Source of the DNA: Helicobacter turcicus
GTDB lineage: Bacteria > Campylobacterota > Campylobacteria > Campylobacterales > Helicobacteraceae
NCBI RefSeq assembly: GCF_019711685.1
Contig: NZ_JAIGYQ010000001.1
Coordinates: 248,001-312,000 of the forward strand
Reading direction: 5' to 3'
Length of the DNA stretch: 64,000 nucleotides
Both the position numbers and the translations under genes were made by a program. The first letter of the stretch is position 1, and each line of letters opens with the position of its first letter. The notes beneath the pieces are model-generated. The model did no database searches and was not told the origin of the DNA. It saw only the letters and a list, made by a program, of their open reading frames with translations. Of the stretch, positions 60,637 through 64,000 are shown piece by piece.

Positions 60637-61200
60637 GTGAAAAAGAAATTTTTAAAAAATGCCTGTATTATCAGCGCTTTAGCTCTTAGTGGTTGTGCGC
60701 AAAAATACGATACACTCCCAAATACACGCGTGATACAAACTTGCCATACGCCAATTATAGCCTATGAATTTGGCTTCTTAAAAGACGGGGAACACAATGA
60801 TTTACAAATTTCAAATACACACATTAAAGATAGCGTAGAAAAATCCCTTGCACAAAGTGGTTGCTTTACACAAGCACAGACAGATATAAACATTCATAAG
60901 CCCTATCGCCTAGATATTGTCTATGGAAGCATAAACACAAAGAATGCTCAAGGTGGCTTTTTCCACTCCCAAACAAGTGATTTGCTAATTTTTGAGATCC
61001 AATTATCTTTCAACAAAATGGACGAAACAAGAATTGCTCAAGGCAAATCTAGCCTAGAAAATACAAATGAACAATATTTAAAAGTCTTTGGTCAAACTTC
61101 AACACTAAATAACAACCAAATCCAAATCACTCTACAAAATGCGATTAACTCCGCAATTAATGAAATAGCACGTAGTTTTTCTCACGATAAACAGCAATAG
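60637..61200 (+). CDS. Lipoprotein of unknown function
   Basis: A 187-residue protein. The signal peptide ends in the lipobox LSGC (ACIISALALSGC-AQ). The mature part reads like a periplasmic alpha/beta domain: an early VIQTCHTPIIAYEF, then DIVYGSINTKNAQGGFF and LLIFEIQLSFNK. I do not recognise the family. The start is GTG at 60637 behind AGAGAAGGA; a Lys-rich N-terminus (KKKFLKN) supports it. It is the only plus-strand gene between the pflA run and nuoN. Confidence 0.75.
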   Translation: MKKKFLKNACIISALALSGCAQKYDTLPNTRVIQTCHTPIIAYEFGFLKDGEHNDLQISNTHIKDSVEKSLAQSGCFTQAQTDINIHKPYRLDIVYGSINTKNAQGGFFHSQTSDLLIFEIQLSFNKMDETRIAQGKSSLENTNEQYLKVFGQTSTLNNNQIQITLQNAINSAINEIARSFSHDKQQ

Positions 61201-61207
61201 AATCTTT

Positions 61208-61246
61208 TTTGCTAAAGCACTTTTTAAAGAAAGTTGCTTAGCGAAA
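61208..61246. terminator. Imperfect hairpin between the lipoprotein gene and nuoN
   Basis: TTTGCTAAAGCA (from 61208) pairs with TGCTTAGCGAA (ending near 61245), with a bulge and a wobble and a loop of about 15 bases. It lies between two convergent genes and may terminate both. U-tract support is weak. Confidence 0.4.
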
Positions 61247-61328
61247 CTTAAAATTAAGGTATAACAAACCCACAACACAAAATCCAAAAAAATGGAATCT
61301 GAAATAGACCCTCTCCTTTCTTAACTCA

Positions 61329-62816
61329 CTATAATAAACTACTTCCAACAAGTCCAAATACACCAAGTAGTAAGCCATCAACAAAAAATACAGAGAAGCA
61401 CACATAGAGTGTTGCGATTCCAACAATAATTTTAAGTGGTAGAGTTGCATTCTGCAAATAAACATTTCCATCACTAATTAATGGGTCTTTTAAAAACATA
61501 AAAACAACAAGCTTTAAATAATAATACGCAGCAATTGCACTATTTAACACCATCACAATCACCAAAAATAAATACCCATGGTTCATCGCAACACTCATAA
61601 GATACACCTTGCCCCAAAACACAGAAAAAGGAGGAATCCCGGCTAGAGAAAACATAAATAATCCCATAATCACTGCTGCTAAAGGGCAAAGCCTAATTAA
61701 CCCAGAGAATTTTTCATAAGAGTGATCGTAACGTTTATCCCACATCTGCTCTTTTGTGCGTGAAATCCACAACATAGAAAAGATTCCAAGATTAGTAAAA
61801 AGAAATAATATCCAATACACAAATAATGCACTATATGCTTGTGCCCCACCAATCAAAATCGCACTAAAGGCAAATCCAGCATGTGAAATAGAACTATACG
61901 CAAGCATTCTTTTTACATCTTTTTGCACAAGTGCTACAAGATTTGGTAACGTTATTGTTACCACAATAAGAAAATAGAACACATTATGCACCCAAACAAT
62001 ATCCATAAAAAAACTAAAGATTCTAATTGCTACCACAAGCACTGCAATCTTTGGTGCAATAGACATAAAACCTGCTAAGAAGGAATTTGATCCCTCATAC
62101 ACATCTGGCGTCCAAGTATGGAACGGAACCAAAGAAGCCTTAAAGCCAAGTGAAGCCATAAAAAATACAATCCCACCAAGCACCAAATAGGAAGGTTGAT
62201 AGCTATTTGCTTCTAAAACCATCTTCATTCCTGCTAAATCTAAATGCCCACTTGCCGCATACAACAACATAGAACCAAAAGCAAAGCAACCTGCTGATAA
62301 TGCGCCCATTGTAAAATATTTAATCGCAGCTTCAAATGCAGTTGCGCGATTATGCATTGCAATAAGTGCATAAAGAGCCAAAGAAGCTGTCTCAAGCCCC
62401 AAGAAAATTACAATCAAATGATCACTACTCACCATAAATTGGAATCCTGCACACATCAATAAAAAAAGTGTGTAGTATTCAGGATATTGAAATTCGTGGA
62501 ATTTATTATAACTTAACGTTAAAGGCACAAATAAAATTGCAGCAACTAAAATAATCAACTGCCCAAGAATAGAGACGCCATCGACTAGAATCAAATCAAA
62601 AAATGCCCTTTGTGTCCCATCATTACCAAAAAACGCAATATAACCCAAATCTAAGCCCAAAAATAGAATCGTAAGCATTGTATAAAGTTGCTTATTAGCG
62701 CTTTTTAGACACATATCCACAATCAAAATAATAATCGCCCCTACAATAGCAATCAACATAGGAAAAATACTAAAAATATTCAAACTCTCAAACGACACAC
62801 TAAATGGTTCTAACAT
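61329..62816 (-). CDS. nuoN: NADH-quinone oxidoreductase (complex I) subunit N
   Basis: Antiporter-like membrane subunit of respiratory complex I. In epsilonproteobacteria the complex takes electrons from flavodoxin or ferredoxin and not NADH. It has 495 residues and about 14 helices. Conserved features are [37 protein letters not shown], the Lys-bearing [22 protein letters not shown] and [18 protein letters not shown]. It starts directly after the nuoM stop and is the last nuo gene, as in H. pylori. Confidence 0.97.
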   Translation of the reverse strand: MLEPFSVSFESLNIFSIFPMLIAIVGAIIILIVDMCLKSANKQLYTMLTILFLGLDLGYIAFFGNDGTQRAFFDLILVDGVSILGQLIILVAAILFVPLTLSYNKFHEFQYPEYYTLFLLMCAGFQFMVSSDHLIVIFLGLETASLALYALIAMHNRATAFEAAIKYFTMGALSAGCFAFGSMLLYAASGHLDLAGMKMVLEANSYQPSYLVLGGIVFFMASLGFKASLVPFHTWTPDVYEGSNSFLAGFMSIAPKIAVLVVAIRIFSFFMDIVWVHNVFYFLIVVTITLPNLVALVQKDVKRMLAYSSISHAGFAFSAILIGGAQAYSALFVYWILFLFTNLGIFSMLWISRTKEQMWDKRYDHSYEKFSGLIRLCPLAAVIMGLFMFSLAGIPPFSVFWGKVYLMSVAMNHGYLFLVIVMVLNSAIAAYYYLKLVVFMFLKDPLISDGNVYLQNATLPLKIIVGIATLYVCFSVFFVDGLLLGVFGLVGSSLL

Positions 62817-64000
62817 TTATTTTTCCTCCCCTTGTGCGCTATTTTGCGAAGCTTTTAATTCTTTTTCTGCCTCCATTTGTGAAATCTCTTCCAAGATTTC
62901 CCCCATATTTTCTTTCTCTTCTTGCACATTTGTTCCATTAGATTTTTGTGCAAGCTCCAATCCAAAAAAATCAAAGCTCTCTTGACTTACAATTCTAGAT
63001 TGCATAACCGCAAGTGTATTTTCTACACCTTTGTTAATCGGCTCTAAAATAGGCTTTGGATATACGCCAAGCCAAATTACAATCACAACCAAAGGTAATA
63101 GCGCACTCCACTCACGCGCATTAAGATCGCTTAACTTCATGTTTTCAGAGTGAGTTAGCTTCCCAAAAAATGCTTTACGATACAAATGCAACATATACAC
63201 CGCACCTACAATAATGCTAATCCCGGCGATCCCTGCCATTATAGGAGAAACTTGAAAAAATCCAAGCAAAGATAAAAACTCTCCAACAAACCCCATTGTT
63301 AAAGGTAATCCCGCAGACGCCATAGCCATAATCCCAAATATCGCCGCATAATTTGGCATTACTTTTGCTATTCCGCCAAACTCCGCAATCACTTTTGTAT
63401 GTCGTCTCTCATAAAGCATTCCTACAAGCATAAACAGCGCTCCGCTAATGATTCCATGACTTAACATAAAAAATACAGAACCCACGATTCCTTCAGTATT
63501 CAATGCAAATACACCAATCATAATCACGCCCATATGCGAAATAGAACTATATGCAATCACTTGTTTAATATCTTCTTGCGCAAAGGCTACAAACGCACCA
63601 TAAACAATCATTATCAAAGACAAAATTGCAATTGGAATTAAAAAAACAATACTAGCATCTGGAAATAAAGGCAAAGAGAGGCGCACAAAACCATAAGTTC
63701 CCATTTTCAGCAAAACTGCTGCTAAAATAATTGAACCAATTGTTGGTGCTTGTCCATGCGCATAGGGTAGCCATGTATGAAAAGGAAACATAGGCACTTT
63801 AACAGCAAGCCCAGCAAAAAATGCAAGAAAGAGCCAAAGTTGCACATTTTTTGGAATCACACTTAAACTATACCATTCTAATATGGAAAATGTCCAAACA
63901 CCGCTTACATTAAAATAGTAATACGCTAAAAATAAGATTCCAACAAGCATTAACATTGAACCTAAAAAGGTATAAAGAAAAAACTTCACAGCCGCATAAA
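62817..64000 (-). CDS. nuoM: NADH-quinone oxidoreductase subunit M, 5' part outside window
   Basis: Proton-pumping antiporter-like subunit of complex I. The frame is open through the window edge (YAAVKFFLYTFLGSMLM precedes the first in-frame GTG). Seen: LAVKVPMFPFHTWLPYAHGQAPTIGS, VAFAQEDIKQVIAYSSISHMGV and ASAGLPLTMGFVGEFLSLLG. The C-terminus has an extra charged stretch after the last helix (EEKENMGEILEEISQMEAEK), longer than in most NuoM proteins and probably a cytoplasmic helix. Confidence 0.96.
   Translation of the reverse strand, partial: YAAVKFFLYTFLGSMLMLVGILFLAYYYFNVSGVWTFSILEWYSLSVIPKNVQLWLFLAFFAGLAVKVPMFPFHTWLPYAHGQAPTIGSIILAAVLLKMGTYGFVRLSLPLFPDASIVFLIPIAILSLIMIVYGAFVAFAQEDIKQVIAYSSISHMGVIMIGVFALNTEGIVGSVFFMLSHGIISGALFMLVGMLYERRHTKVIAEFGGIAKVMPNYAAIFGIMAMASAGLPLTMGFVGEFLSLLGFFQVSPIMAGIAGISIIVGAVYMLHLYRKAFFGKLTHSENMKLSDLNAREWSALLPLVVIVIWLGVYPKPILEPINKGVENTLAVMQSRIVSQESFDFFGLELAQKSNGTNVQEEKENMGEILEEISQMEAEKELKASQNSAQGEEK

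Overview
The window is chromosomal DNA of an epsilonproteobacterium (Campylobacterota), most likely a Helicobacter of the enterohepatic type. The DNA is AT-rich and gene-dense. Several gene neighbourhoods match H. pylori as I remember it: TPR protein-rnhA-rnc-aroC, nifS-nifU, serS-TPR protein, fliK-flgD-flgE, tal-rplY-pth-lptG-like, NlpC/P60-mqo-small membrane protein, and pflA near the end of the nuo operon. Promoters show extended -10 boxes (TGC-TATAAT or TGC-TAGAAT) without a clear -35. The species cannot be fixed from sequence alone. I see no insertion sequence, prophage, CRISPR array or rRNA operon.

Layout. 1-11.5 kb: RNA processing and core metabolism (rnhA, rnc, aroC, a PseG-like hydrolase, alaS), rpsU, ccoG, an AI-2E family permease, and a zinc-ribbon protein with kdsB. 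11.7-17 kb: nifS-nifU iron-sulfur assembly, a 690-bp gene-poor stretch with relics of a decayed gene, the SRP (4.5S) RNA, mnmH and prfB. 17-21.4 kb: nrdA and typA on the minus strand. 21.4-27 kb: a hook cluster fliK-flgD-flgE behind a good sigma-54 promoter. 27-35 kb: minus-strand TIGR02757 gene, TPR protein, serS and MATE; plus-strand small membrane protein and AGCS symporter; then tRNA-Leu(CAA). 35-41 kb: a tight eight-gene minus-strand operon (azlC, azlD, arsC-like, NlpC/P60 lipoprotein, znuC-like, mqo, znuB-like, small membrane protein). 41-52 kb: purL, ppsA, serB, tal, rplY, pth, an LptF/G permease and purH. 52-55 kb: a GT8-type glycosyltransferase with a G9 tract that cuts it in two, then rpoD. 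55-60.5 kb: a minus-strand run holding a nitrilase-fold protein, xseB, pflA, a metallophosphoesterase and a PilJ-type sensor. 60.6-64 kb: a lipoprotein gene and nuoN plus the 3' part of nuoM.

How the genes connect. Motility is served by fliK/flgD/flgE (hook length, cap and hook subunit), pflA (motor disk scaffold) and the PseG-like enzyme, which could supply pseudaminic acid for flagellin. Envelope genes include kdsB, the LptF/G permease, the phase-variable glycosyltransferase and the NlpC/P60 lipoprotein. Respiration is represented by nuoM/nuoN, mqo and ccoG.

The most notable observations are: (1) three tandem chitin-binding-like (CBM5/12-like) modules inside the hook protein; (2) a nearly perfect 263-bp in-frame duplication in the hook-length ruler gene fliK just upstream; (3) the poly-G switch in the glycosyltransferase; (4) a nitrilase-fold protein whose catalytic Cys is Gly; (5) mqo sitting between the ATPase and permease genes of a metal ABC transporter; and (6) decayed gene relics in otherwise empty intergenic DNA.
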